Source: Seleniivibrio woodruffii
GTDB lineage: Bacteria; Chrysiogenota; Deferribacteres; Deferribacterales; Geovibrionaceae
Reading direction: 5' to 3'
NCBI RefSeq assembly: GCF_004339245.1
Contig: NZ_SMGG01000004.1
Location: forward strand, 124,001-188,000
DNA length: 64,000 nucleotides
A program made the translations under genes and the position numbers. The notes below the pieces were generated by a model, which saw nothing but the letters and a program-made list of their open reading frames with translations, was not told the origin of the DNA and did no database searches. Shown here piece by piece: positions 33,109 to 41,144 of this stretch. Positions within the stretch are counted from its first letter, which is position 1. Each line of letters begins with the position of its first letter.

Positions 33109-34806
33109 TCAGAAATTGACGGGAGCGAAAAAGCCGTTGGTGTTGATGACCGCCCAGACGGTCTTTGAGGATGTGTCTATTCCATATGTGCCCAGAGGAT
33201 ATTCGGGTTTCCATGCACCTCTGATAAACTGGCCTACCCCGCCGGAGCTGAAATCCACAGCGTTCTGCCATTGACCTTTTTCGTTCAGTCCGGCCAGAAC
33301 AGGGCTGCCGGAATCATAGGTCATTGATAGGGTGAATATATCGGTGAAGCCGCTGCCGAGGGTGTAGTCCATCCCCGTCAGGGTCAGGATGTCTCCGGCC
33401 GTTGCACCGTCCTTCGGATAAAATCCTGTGCAGACCTCAACGTTGAATCTGCGGCCAGAAAGGTCTTTGCCTTCGTTGCCGTTTATGCCGCCGAGTATTT
33501 TTGCCGTAGTTCCGCCTGCGCTCGTAAGCTCTGTTACGGAATACTCCGCTCCGTATGGCACTAAAAAATTTCTGCCGTTCAGGCTGTATCCGAAAGTGTC
33601 CTGTCTGCTGAAATTCAGGTACGGGGTGTTGACTATGGTGTCCCCTGTGTAGCAGGGGGATGAGTAGTAGTCGAAAGTAACGTGTTCCCCGTCCACCGTG
33701 ACGATTATATAGCTGATGGCGAACAGTTCCTGACTTATCAGCTTCTGGCGTCTGCCTTCGCTGTAGGTTTCGTCGTTGGAGGGCACTCTGGGAATGTAGA
33801 ACTTTGAGCTGTCAGAACCTGCAATTATCTGAGTGACCTTTGCGGATCCTCCGTCGTGGGTATAAACATGGCTTCTGTCATACATGTGGTCGTGTCCGCA
33901 GATGAGATATCTTACTCCGTTCTGTGACAGCGAGGTTATGAACTCGTCCTGTCCGGGAGTTGTTTTTGAGGTTTCCGCCCCGAAAATGCAGTCCCTGTTG
34001 CGCTGGGTCAGAAGTCCTTTATGGGTGAGGACTATTGCGTGTTCAGTCTCTCTGGTCTTGAGCCTGTCGGTTATCCAGTCCTGCTGACTGCGGATGGTTC
34101 TTTTTGTGCCGTCGGGCAGGGTGAAGATATCCGGAATTACGAACCGAACGTTTTTGTGGTCAAAGCTGTATGAAAACCCTTTCAGGTCGTCCGAAGGGGA
34201 TGAAAAATTTGTTCCCATAGAGAAGGGTTTGCTCGTGCGTTTTATGTCCGGCAGACGCTTGGCATCCGGATTAAAAACGGCATATGCGGCTCTTTGCGCC
34301 TCTGTGCTGTTGTGTATGCCGTTCTGTGTCTGCGGAAAGAAATTTCTGAACTCAAGGGCGCATATCTCAGAGTTCTCGTGGTTTCCTCTGAGCGGGAAAA
34401 AACCTATTCCTCTGTTGTACAGCTGCTGGGTATATCGGGCGACAATGCCCATGGCGTCTGCGGGACCGTAAACGTCATATTTTTCCGTGGCTCTGTTGTA
34501 TACTGCGAAAGGATCTTTGCCGTCGTCGGTCATATCGCCCATGTGAAATGCGAACTCGACATTATGCTTTATGAACTCCGCATAGACGGCATTCAGTATC
34601 TCAACTGCGCAGGATGCGGGGTTGAAGCCGTTGTCGTCCGCCTCCCACTGGGTGTCGGCGATTATGCCGAACCGCCACGCATTCTCTGACGGGAGTTTCG
34701 ATTCCGGCAGTTTTTTTTCAGCAGGCAGTTTGCCGGAGAGGCATCCCGCTGATGCGGCGGCGAGAGCTGTGGCTGATAGTTTTAAGAATCTGCGTCTGTT
34801 GAGCAT
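33109..34806 (-). CDS. Tat-exported metallophosphoesterase lipoprotein
   Basis: 565 residues from ATG 34806. An in-frame ATG at 34821 lies in the T run of the upstream terminator and is rejected. LNRRRFLKLSATALAAASAGC is a twin-arginine signal with a lipobox Cys. The calcineurin-like core has IIADTQWEAD (DxQ in place of the usual DxH), MGDMTDDGKD (GDxxD), RGNHENSE (GNHE), LTHKG and CGHDHMYDRS (GHDH). Residues beyond about 400 form a beta-rich C-terminal domain. Substrate unknown. No clear ribosome binding site. Confidence 0.85.
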   Translation of the reverse strand: MLNRRRFLKLSATALAAASAGCLSGKLPAEKKLPESKLPSENAWRFGIIADTQWEADDNGFNPASCAVEILNAVYAEFIKHNVEFAFHMGDMTDDGKDPFAVYNRATEKYDVYGPADAMGIVARYTQQLYNRGIGFFPLRGNHENSEICALEFRNFFPQTQNGIHNSTEAQRAAYAVFNPDAKRLPDIKRTSKPFSMGTNFSSPSDDLKGFSYSFDHKNVRFVIPDIFTLPDGTKRTIRSQQDWITDRLKTRETEHAIVLTHKGLLTQRNRDCIFGAETSKTTPGQDEFITSLSQNGVRYLICGHDHMYDRSHVYTHDGGSAKVTQIIAGSDSSKFYIPRVPSNDETYSEGRRQKLISQELFAISYIIVTVDGEHVTFDYYSSPCYTGDTIVNTPYLNFSRQDTFGYSLNGRNFLVPYGAEYSVTELTSAGGTTAKILGGINGNEGKDLSGRRFNVEVCTGFYPKDGATAGDILTLTGMDYTLGSGFTDIFTLSMTYDSGSPVLAGLNEKGQWQNAVDFSSGGVGQFIRGAWKPEYPLGTYGIDTSSKTVWAVINTNGFFAPVNF

Positions 34807-34823
34807 AAAGGATGATACCATAT

Positions 34824-34845
34824 AAAAATGGCGGCCGAGGCCGCC
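34824..34845 (-). terminator. terminator after the SGNH hydrolase
   Basis: GGCGGCC/GGCCGCC stem with a 2-base loop and A-TTTTT on the minus strand, nine bases after the SGNH stop. Confidence 0.8.
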
Positions 34846-34854
34846 CTGTGGAAT

Positions 34855-35655
34855 TTACTGTGCGGGAAGGATAACTTTGTCGGGGGCAGGTGCCGCAGGT
34901 GCGGGAACAACTGCGGGAGCGGTCTGCTCAGGCACTGCCGGAACTGCGGGCTGGGTCTCAGCGGGTACTGTTTCCGCAGGAGCAGGCACAGCGGCAGCAT
35001 CGGTCATGTAGGGAGCGAGGATATCTCTCCAGAGACCGTAGCCGGTGGCTGTAAGGTGTGTGCCGTCGTAGGTGTATTCGTCTTTCAGAAAGCCGTCGGG
35101 GGAAAGAACTGGATTCAGGTCGATGAACGCATAGCCGTTCTTGTCAGCATATTCTTTCAGCATTCCGTTCAGTTCTTTTATCCTGACGTTGTAAACCTCA
35201 TATTTCGGGTTCAGCTTGCCCAGATAGATAACGGACTGAACGTGGGGCTTGATGCCTCTTGCTGTGAGATAGTCGATTATTTTCGTGTATCTGCCGAATA
35301 TCGAGGCGGGGAGCTGATATTTGGAGATATCGTTTATGCCCGCCAGAATAAATGCCTTTTCCATTTTTCCGGTGGTGACATAGTCCAGACGCTCAAGCAT
35401 CCAGAAGGTCGTGTCGCCGGGTATTCCTCTGTTGATTACATCGCTGCGCTTCATCAGCTCATTCCAGTAGGCTCCATGGGTGATGGAGTCTCCGAGCATC
35501 AGGATGCGTCCGAAATCGTTCATTCCGTATGATCTGTACATCTCCGCTGTGCGCTCATAGCCTGCGGGTTTTGTAAATTCCCTTTTGGGGGGTGTTGGTG
35601 CGGCGTAGGATATGAAAGATATTGTAAGTATAAAAATTGTTAACAGAAAACGCAT
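34855..35655 (-). CDS. exported SGNH/GDSL hydrolase with Pro/Ala-rich tail
   Basis: 266 residues, Sec signal MRFLLTIFILTISFISYA. Block I GDSITHGAYW (nucleophile Ser), a Gly in GIPGDTTFWML (block II), GINDISKYQL (block III, GxND) and DGTHLTATGY (block V with Asp and His) complete the SGNH catalytic set. The last 50 or so residues are low-complexity (PAETQPAVPAVPEQTAPAVV), perhaps a wall- or surface-spanning linker. It probably deacylates a periplasmic glycan or lipid; the substrate is not known. Confidence 0.88.
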   Translation of the reverse strand: MRFLLTIFILTISFISYAAPTPPKREFTKPAGYERTAEMYRSYGMNDFGRILMLGDSITHGAYWNELMKRSDVINRGIPGDTTFWMLERLDYVTTGKMEKAFILAGINDISKYQLPASIFGRYTKIIDYLTARGIKPHVQSVIYLGKLNPKYEVYNVRIKELNGMLKEYADKNGYAFIDLNPVLSPDGFLKDEYTYDGTHLTATGYGLWRDILAPYMTDAAAVPAPAETVPAETQPAVPAVPEQTAPAVVPAPAAPAPDKVILPAQ

Positions 35656-35772
35656 TTTGTTTCCCTCAATTGTATTTGCAGCGATTGTTCTATCCCAAAA
35701 TTGGCGATAAATCCAGTTATTTCAAGGGCTGAACTATGGTATTCCGGTAAAAAATAGGATATAATCAGGATT

Positions 35773-36501
35773 ATGAAGATAATAGCGCACAGGGGCGCAT
35801 CCTTTGCCGCCCCGGAGAACACACTTGCGGCTTTCAGACTGGCTCTGGACGAGGGCGCAGACGGCGTTGAACTGGATGTGCGGCTTACTGCTGACAAGCG
35901 CATCATCGCTCTGCACGATGTCACCACTGCCAGAACCTCGGACATGCTTATGCGTGCTGATATGTCCTTTTACGACCAGATAAGGGCATGCGATGCCGGA
36001 AGCTGGAAGTCTTCAAAATTCAAAGGCGAACACGTTCCCGTTCTGGAAGAGGTTTTTCAGATGATGCCCGCCAGCAAAGACATTTTTATAGAGGTTAAAT
36101 GCGGCAGAGAAATAATTCCTTACCTTTCAGAACTTTTACAGGAGTACCCCGGTCATGTAGAGAGTGCGGTGGTGTTCAGTTTCAGCTACGATGTCTGTGT
36201 TGAGGCCAGAAAAGCCCTTTCCGGATGCAGAGTGCTCTGGATAGGCGAGTTCGGCTACAACATCGAACTTCACCCTGAGATGTATAACCGCACTGCAAAA
36301 ATGGTGACTGATGCGAATCTGGACGGTTTTTCCACACGGGCGGAACTGCTTCATGTTTCATCCATGAGAAAAAGGCTCAAAGACCTCCATCTTAACGTCT
36401 GGACAGTGGACAGCGAGGAGGATGCGGTCTCTTTCCGTGACATGGGCGTGGACAGTCTGACCACAAACAGACCCGACAGGATAATCGAAGCTCTTTTTTG
36501 A
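35773..36501 (+). CDS. glycerophosphodiester phosphodiesterase
   Basis: 242 residues. IIAHRGASFAAPENTLAAF (HR and E metal/catalytic residues), DGVELDVRLTADKRIIALHD (ExD and catalytic His) and FIEVKCG define the GDPD family, which cleaves glycerophosphodiesters to glycerol-3-phosphate and an alcohol. No signal peptide, so cytoplasmic (UgpQ-like). It stands alone, with a 54-bp gap to the NapH-like gene. Confidence 0.93.
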   Translation: MKIIAHRGASFAAPENTLAAFRLALDEGADGVELDVRLTADKRIIALHDVTTARTSDMLMRADMSFYDQIRACDAGSWKSSKFKGEHVPVLEEVFQMMPASKDIFIEVKCGREIIPYLSELLQEYPGHVESAVVFSFSYDVCVEARKALSGCRVLWIGEFGYNIELHPEMYNRTAKMVTDANLDGFSTRAELLHVSSMRKRLKDLHLNVWTVDSEEDAVSFRDMGVDSLTTNRPDRIIEALF

Positions 36502-36555
36502 TTCAGCTCAATTACTCATCATTTTTATTCTTTTACAGTGGTTCAGGGGGAACAC

Positions 36556-37500
36556 ATGAGAAACAGACGTTTCATTCAGGCTTTTTTCCTTATATGCTCG
36601 GTTTATCTGGGTTTTGCGTTCGTAAAGTTCCTTAAAGCGGTTCAGGCCGGGGATTTCAGCGTTGTCAAGCCGGGCGGGGTCGAGGCTTTTCTGCCAATCA
36701 GCGCAATCATGGCTCTCAAAAGATTCATATTCACCGGAAACTGGGACTGGATACACCCTGCGGGCTTAAGCCTTCTGCTGATATTCATTCTGGTCAGTTT
36801 TCTTTTCCGCCGCTCCTTCTGCGGCTATATCTGCCCTGTGGGGTTCTTTTCCGAGGTTGTTTCTCTAATCGGGCGCAACAAGGGGATGAACCGTTATGCG
36901 GGCTATGCGGTATCAGTTATAAAATACGCCGGAGCGGGATTCTTCCTCTATTTTATAGTGATAAAAATGCCTGTGGAGGCAATAACCGCCTTCCTTAACG
37001 CGCCCTATAACTTCGTTGCCGATGCAAAAATGCTGGATTTCTTTGTAAGTCCCGGTCAGGGAACGATAATCTTCGTTATCGCCGCCATCGGACTTACTCT
37101 GGTGTTCAAGGGGTTCTGGTGTAAATACCTTTGCCCTTACGGAGTTTTCCTTTCAATCTTCTCTGCGGTTTCGCCCCTTATAATCAAAAGGGACAAGGAT
37201 GCATGCGTGAACTGTATGAAATGTACCAAGGCATGCCCCATGGACATTCAGGTGCACAAGGTGAACATCATGATGAACCCCGACTGCATAGGCTGTCACG
37301 ACTGCCTTGCGGTTCGCCATAACGAAAAATGTCTGCAGACCTGCAAAAAGGATATCAAGGCGAAGCATCTTTCAATGGCAGTTTTTGCTGTTGCCGTGGT
37401 GCTGATAATTGCCGCAATGGCGGCAGGTTTCTGGGAGAGCAGGGTTGCGGCATCGGACTATGCCTTCTGGCTTTCTAAGCTCAATCAGCTGAGCCATTAA
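36556..37500 (+). CDS. NapH-like membrane iron-sulfur protein
   Basis: 314 residues from ATG 36556, seven bases after AGGGGGA; GTG 36538 is less likely. About five membrane helices carry two CxxxCP motifs on the inner face (FCGYICPVGFF, CKYLCPYGVF), followed by a ferredoxin-like segment with CVNCMKCTKACP and CIGCHDC...C...C. Proteins of the NapH/NosR/RdxA class pass electrons from quinol to periplasmic or membrane enzymes. It is unlinked to any reductase here. The molybdoenzyme at 13-17 kb lacks its own quinol-linked anchor, but a link is speculation. Confidence 0.85.
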   Translation: MRNRRFIQAFFLICSVYLGFAFVKFLKAVQAGDFSVVKPGGVEAFLPISAIMALKRFIFTGNWDWIHPAGLSLLLIFILVSFLFRRSFCGYICPVGFFSEVVSLIGRNKGMNRYAGYAVSVIKYAGAGFFLYFIVIKMPVEAITAFLNAPYNFVADAKMLDFFVSPGQGTIIFVIAAIGLTLVFKGFWCKYLCPYGVFLSIFSAVSPLIIKRDKDACVNCMKCTKACPMDIQVHKVNIMMNPDCIGCHDCLAVRHNEKCLQTCKKDIKAKHLSMAVFAVAVVLIIAAMAAGFWESRVAASDYAFWLSKLNQLSH

Positions 37501-37505
37501 AACTA

Positions 37506-37534
37506 TTGAAAAATACGGATTAAGTCTGTATCTA
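37506..37534 (+). promoter_or_regulatory. promoter of rnpB
   Basis: TTGAAA (37506-37511), 17-base spacer, TATCTA (37529-37534), with transcription expected near 37542, immediately before the RNase P RNA P1 stem. Confidence 0.65.
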
Positions 37535-37544
37535 TATCAAATGA

Positions 37545-37881
37545 AAGAAGACCGGACGGTCGCCGGCACATTGTGCGGGAGGAAAGTCCGGACACCGAAG
37601 GGCGGGATGGCCGATAACGTCGGCCTGTTGCGAAACAGGGACAGTGCCACAGAGAACAGACCGCCGCACGAAAGTGCGGTAAGGGTGAAACGGCGGTGTA
37701 AGAGACCACCGCGCCTGCGGCAACGCAGGCGGCAGGGCAAACCCCATCCGGTGCAATGCCAAATAGGCAGACAGTTAAGAACGGCCCGTTCTTTGTCTGC
37801 GGGTGGGCAGCTTGACCCCGTGAGCAATTGCGGGGCTGGATAAATGACCGTTAGAACAGAATCCGGCTTACGGGTCTTCTT
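37545..37881 (+). ncRNA. rnpB: RNase P RNA (class A)
   Basis: The 5' end GAAGACCGG pairs with the 3' end GGGTCTTC (helix P1). Conserved regions are present: GGAGGAAAGTCCGGAC near 37579, GGCAAACCCCATCCGGTGCAA about 37736-37757 and ACAGAATCCGGCTTA near the 3' end. About 337 bases, a normal class A length. The RNA is the catalytic part of RNase P, which removes tRNA 5' leaders with the RnpA protein. No protein gene overlaps it; frames crossing it are not genes. Confidence 0.97.
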
Positions 37882-37893
37882 TCCTTTTTTTGT
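37865..37893 (+). terminator. 3' end and terminator region of rnpB
   Basis: The P1 strand CGGGTCTTC is followed by TTTCCTTTTTTT, so the RNA probably ends here by the P1 pairing plus T run. Confidence 0.5.
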
Positions 37894-37940
37894 CATGAAC
37901 ATTCGTTCCTGTTTTAATTTCGCATCACATCTATTAGCCG

Positions 37941-37969
37941 TTGACTGGCTCAAAAAAAACAGTTATATT
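37941..37969 (+). promoter_or_regulatory. promoter of the GntR pair
   Basis: TTGACT and TATATT with an exact 17-base spacer, close to consensus. Transcription should begin near 37976, at the edge of the repeat operator. Confidence 0.75.
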
Positions 37970-37978
37970 CGGGTAATT

Positions 37979-38020
37979 GTATACTGTATACTGTGTACTT
38001 TTTTAAAAACATAGTATACT
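37979..38020. promoter_or_regulatory. GTATACT-repeat operator of the GntR pair
   Basis: Three tandem 7-base units GTATACT, GTATACT, GTGTACT (37979-37999) are followed 14 bases later by AGTATACT (38013-38020). GTATAC is self-complementary and resembles GntR/FCD half-site patterns (xGTxxACx). It lies at and just after the transcription start, which suits autorepression. Confidence 0.65.
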
Positions 38021-38037
38021 GCTAAGGGGTTGGCTGC

Positions 38038-38706
38038 TTGAATCAGGATGTCTTTATTGAAAGCAAGCCGCTGCGGGAAAAGATTGCCGATATAATTAGA
38101 ACGGATATTATCAGAGGCGTTTACCGCAACGGTGAAAGATTGGTCGAGCCGAAGCTCGCAAAGACTCTCGGCATATCCAGAACTCCCATAAGAGAAGCTC
38201 TCAGACAGCTTGAGGGTGAAGGTTTCATAGAGATCGTACCCAGAAGAGGAGCTGTTGTTAAAGAGCTTACCATCAAAGACATAGACGACCTCTACGCAAT
38301 AAAGGCAAACCTTGAAGGCCTCGCCGCAAGACAGGCCACAGTTAACCTTACCGATGATCAGATTGAAATACTCATCAGCATTAACAAAAAATTCAGAGAC
38401 TATTCCGAAAAGAACCCCGGGGTGCCTGACGAACACCATAAAGACAATATTGACTTCCACAACGTTTTCATTGCCGCATCCGGCAACGAAAAACTGGTGG
38501 ATATCCTTGACGGCATGTCCAAAAACTTCCAGCGGCTTAAAAGCATGCTGATGTCCGATGCGGGCAGGGCGGCAAATGCCGTTAAGGAACATAAAAAGAT
38601 AATCGACGCCTTCATCTCCAGAGACCCGGATCTGGCGGAAAAAACCGTCCGTGAGCATATCAACAGCGGATGGGAATATCTGAAACAGCGGATAAACAAC
38701 CGCTGA
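38038..38706 (+). CDS. GntR-family regulator, FCD type (first of pair)
   Basis: 222 residues, TTG start eight bases after AAGGGG; no ATG is in frame nearby. The winged helix has LREKIADIIRTDIIRGVYRNGERLVEPKLAKTLGISRTPIREALRQLEGEGFIEIVPRRGAVV, the GntR signature. The FCD ligand domain has DFHNVFIAASGNEKLVDIL and EHKKIIDAFISRD (His metal ligands). FadR/VanR-type proteins sense organic acids. It shares the promoter/operator above and is followed at 18 bases by a paralogue. Confidence 0.92.
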   Translation: MNQDVFIESKPLREKIADIIRTDIIRGVYRNGERLVEPKLAKTLGISRTPIREALRQLEGEGFIEIVPRRGAVVKELTIKDIDDLYAIKANLEGLAARQATVNLTDDQIEILISINKKFRDYSEKNPGVPDEHHKDNIDFHNVFIAASGNEKLVDILDGMSKNFQRLKSMLMSDAGRAANAVKEHKKIIDAFISRDPDLAEKTVREHINSGWEYLKQRINNR

Positions 38707-38724
38707 TAACACAAAGAGGAAAAA

Positions 38725-39393
38725 GTGGCTGTTAAAGACATAAACATCGACAATACCCCGCTCAGCGAAAAGATAGCTTCCACAATAAGAAACAACATAA
38801 TCAAAGGGCAGCTTAAACCCGGCGAAAGACTTGTTGAACCGAAACTTTCAGAAATGCTCGGAATCTCCAGAACCCCCATCAGAGAGGCTCTCAGACTCCT
38901 TGAAATGGAAGGCTTCATAGAGATTATCCCCCGCAGGGGTGCGGTTGTCACAACATTGACGGCCAAGGATATCGACGATATCTTCGTTATTAAAATGAAG
39001 CTTGAGCCGCTGGCTTCCAAGCTGGCTGTGAACAATCTGGACAGTCACGATCTGGACAAGATGCGTGAGCTGGTTAAAAAAATGGACTCCGGCACTTCCC
39101 GTGCCGTTTCCCAGATGATCCACTGGAACTACGACTTCCACAGAATATTCATTTATAAATGCGGAAATGACAGGCTTATTAAGATGCTCGAAGGGCTTCA
39201 GCAACAGTTTAAACGTGCCACCGTATTCTCTTTCTCCATCGAGGGGAGAACGCAGGAGGTCAGCGATGAACACAACGACCTGCTGAAAGCTTTCGAAATG
39301 CGTGACCCGGAAAAGGTTGAGAAAGTTGTTGAAAAGCACGTCTATAACGGATGGCAGTTCATTAAGGAACAGTTCAACTCCTCTCAGAAATAA
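38725..39393 (+). CDS. GntR-family regulator, FCD type (second of pair)
   Basis: 222 residues, GTG start after AGAGGA. It has the same size and architecture as its neighbour: SEKIASTIRNNIIKGQLKPGERLVEPKLSEMLGISRTPIREALRLLEMEGFIEIIPRRGAVVTT, then an FCD domain with DFHRIFIYKCGNDRLIKML and EHNDLLKAF. The close similarity in the DNA-binding part suggests both bind the same type of site, while the ligand domains differ more. It probably arose by tandem duplication. It leads into the HD-GYP gene, 26 bases downstream. Confidence 0.92.
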   Translation: MAVKDINIDNTPLSEKIASTIRNNIIKGQLKPGERLVEPKLSEMLGISRTPIREALRLLEMEGFIEIIPRRGAVVTTLTAKDIDDIFVIKMKLEPLASKLAVNNLDSHDLDKMRELVKKMDSGTSRAVSQMIHWNYDFHRIFIYKCGNDRLIKMLEGLQQQFKRATVFSFSIEGRTQEVSDEHNDLLKAFEMRDPEKVEKVVEKHVYNGWQFIKEQFNSSQK

Positions 39394-39419
39394 TAGACAC
39401 AAGTACTTTCCGAGGTTTT

Positions 39420-40622
39420 ATGAGAAAGGTTTCCGTCGGCGACCTTAAGGTTGGCGATAAGGTTGTCAAACTGGACAGAAACTGGCTCGAAACGGATCTG
39501 TTGGTCCATAAGTTTGTCATCAAAGATAACTCCATTATAGATAAACTGAAAAAGCACGGAATCGGCCATGTTTTCATAGAAATGACCGCCGAGGAAGAGG
39601 CTATTCAGGATCTTTTCACGGACAAGGCCGAACTGGTCATTGCCGAGCACTTGTCAAGAGCACCAAACTATATCAATCTGGACGAGGTCAAAAACGGCAA
39701 GGTGATCTATTCCGAGTCGGTGAAGGTTCTCAAAACCCTTCTGGACGACGTTAAGGCCGGAAAGATGTTCAGCCACTCCGCCGCAAAGAACGTTGCATCA
39801 AATATTGCCGAGGTCACTGTCCGCAACAAGGGCGTTCTTTCAAGCATTGCAAAACTCAAACACCATGACGACTATACATTCCTGCACTCGATGAACGTAA
39901 GTATTTTTGCATCCTGCCTTGCGTCCCATCTGGGTATGAACAAAAAAGAGATTGAGCGCATCGCTCAGGCGGGGCTTATGCACGACGTGGGCAAGATGCT
40001 GGTTCCTGATGATGTTCTGAACAAGCCGGGCAGACTCACAGAACAGGAATTTTCCCTGATGAAATCCCACGTTATACGGGGATATGACTTTTTGAAAGGG
40101 CAGGGTGTGGACGAATCCATGCTCAGAATGACCATAGAGCACCACGAGCGCTTTGACGGTTCGGGGTATCCTAACGGACTTAAAGACGAACAGCTCTCAA
40201 TAGAGGGTAAAATAGGGGCTGTGGTGGACATTTATGATGCCATCACCAGCGACAGATGCTATCACAAGGGGATGGAACCTTCATCCGCCCTCAGGCTGAT
40301 GCTGAAATGGACAGACAGCCACATAAACCGCAAGATATTCGACTTCTTTGTGATGAACGTCGGAATATATCCGGTCGGCTCGCTGGTTCTGATGGACAAC
40401 AACGAGCTAGGCGTGGTCACAAAAATAAACCATTCCAGACCCACTGAACCAATCGTTATGATTTTTTGCGACAAAACAGGCAGGCAGAAACCAGTTTATC
40501 TGTGCGATATGTCCAAGGCGGGCATAAACAAACGCCGGATACTGGGGCCTGTTAATCCTCAAGGTATTGATATCCCTCAGGAAGTATACATCTTCATCGA
40601 AAAGTTGAATGAATTGAAATAA
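39420..40622 (+). CDS. HD-GYP cyclic-di-GMP phosphodiesterase
   Basis: 400 residues. The N-terminal 130 residues match the DUF3391 domain (VSVGDLKVGDKVVKLDRNWLE). The HD-GYP core has LHSMNVSIFASCLA, LMHDVGKMLVPDDVLNKPG (HD), TIEHHERFDGSGYPNGLK (HHExxDGxGYP) and DIYDAITSDRCYHKGM. Members degrade c-di-GMP to GMP and so favour motility. It follows the GntR pair closely and may be in the same operon. Confidence 0.94.
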   Translation: MRKVSVGDLKVGDKVVKLDRNWLETDLLVHKFVIKDNSIIDKLKKHGIGHVFIEMTAEEEAIQDLFTDKAELVIAEHLSRAPNYINLDEVKNGKVIYSESVKVLKTLLDDVKAGKMFSHSAAKNVASNIAEVTVRNKGVLSSIAKLKHHDDYTFLHSMNVSIFASCLASHLGMNKKEIERIAQAGLMHDVGKMLVPDDVLNKPGRLTEQEFSLMKSHVIRGYDFLKGQGVDESMLRMTIEHHERFDGSGYPNGLKDEQLSIEGKIGAVVDIYDAITSDRCYHKGMEPSSALRLMLKWTDSHINRKIFDFFVMNVGIYPVGSLVLMDNNELGVVTKINHSRPTEPIVMIFCDKTGRQKPVYLCDMSKAGINKRRILGPVNPQGIDIPQEVYIFIEKLNELK

Positions 40623-40806
40623 TTTCAACAATCTTATTGAACTATTTTTTATTCCAACTATCTTTCAAATATAAGACGAAGGTAACAAAGGTTCGATTGG
40701 GATCTTTTGTACCGTTAAATACGACTCTCTTCGAGTGAAAACTCTTTGTATATCCCCTGTAGGTTCTTAAATATAGAAAAGGCGAACTGAAAAGTTCGCC
40801 TTTTTT
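40623..40806 (+). other. untranslated stretch ending in a terminator; possible small RNA
   Basis: No protein frame is convincing in the 155 bases after the HD-GYP stop. They include ACAAAGG...CTTTTGT and ACTC-TCTTC-GAGT mini-hairpins and end in the terminator at 40777-40806. It is either a long 3' UTR or a small RNA with its own start; no known RNA family was recognised. Confidence 0.25.
40777..40806 (+). terminator. intrinsic terminator
   Basis: Perfect stem AAAGGCGAACT/AGTTCGCCTTT with GAAA loop and T run. Confidence 0.9.
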
Positions 40807-40811
40807 AATTT

Positions 40812-40932
40812 ATGGCGTTTATAAAACTTCGCATTTCTTCGTTGTTAGTCAAAAAATCCCCATCATGTACTTCTATGTACACTCAGGTGATTTTTTTCCT
40901 TCCGCCTCGAACTGCTTGGTTATAAACACCAG
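40812..40932. repeat. near-palindromic intergenic repeat, copy 2
   Basis: Outer arms TGGCGTTTATAA/TTATAAACACCA pair, and the centre holds CATGTACTTCTATGTACA as in copy 1. It stands directly after a terminator. Confidence 0.8.
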
Positions 40933-40950
40933 ATTCTTAACATAGCACAA

Positions 40951-41142
40951 GTCGTCACTGCGAACCTGCGGAGCAGGTGTGGCAGTCTCATACCTCATTT
41001 TGCATAAAAAAAGATAAAGCGTCACCCTGAGGCGAAGCCGAAGGGTCTCATTTCAGCAAACAGAGATTCTTCGTTGCACTCAGAATGACTGATGTCGTTA
41101 CTGCGAACCGGAGCAGTCTTCCACGCTCCGGTTCACAATGAC
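40951..41142. repeat. cluster of three dispersed hairpin repeats
   Basis: 40951-40991 reads GTCGTCACTGCGAACCTGCG with a mirrored AGCAGGT arm and ends GGCAGTCTCAT. 41019-41090 begins GTCACCCTGAGGCGAAGCCG and ends CACTCAGAATGAC. 41096-41142 begins GTTACTGCGAACCGGAGCAG and ends GGTTCACAATGAC. Related units occur at 46009, 49100, 49148, 55194, 55274 and 63824. No gene is seen in the rest of this 522-base gap before cysS. Confidence 0.8.
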
Positions 41143-41144
41143 AG

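Noticed and set aside
37537-37953. Protein frames over the RNase P RNA
   Set aside because: The sequence carries the full set of conserved rnpB elements.
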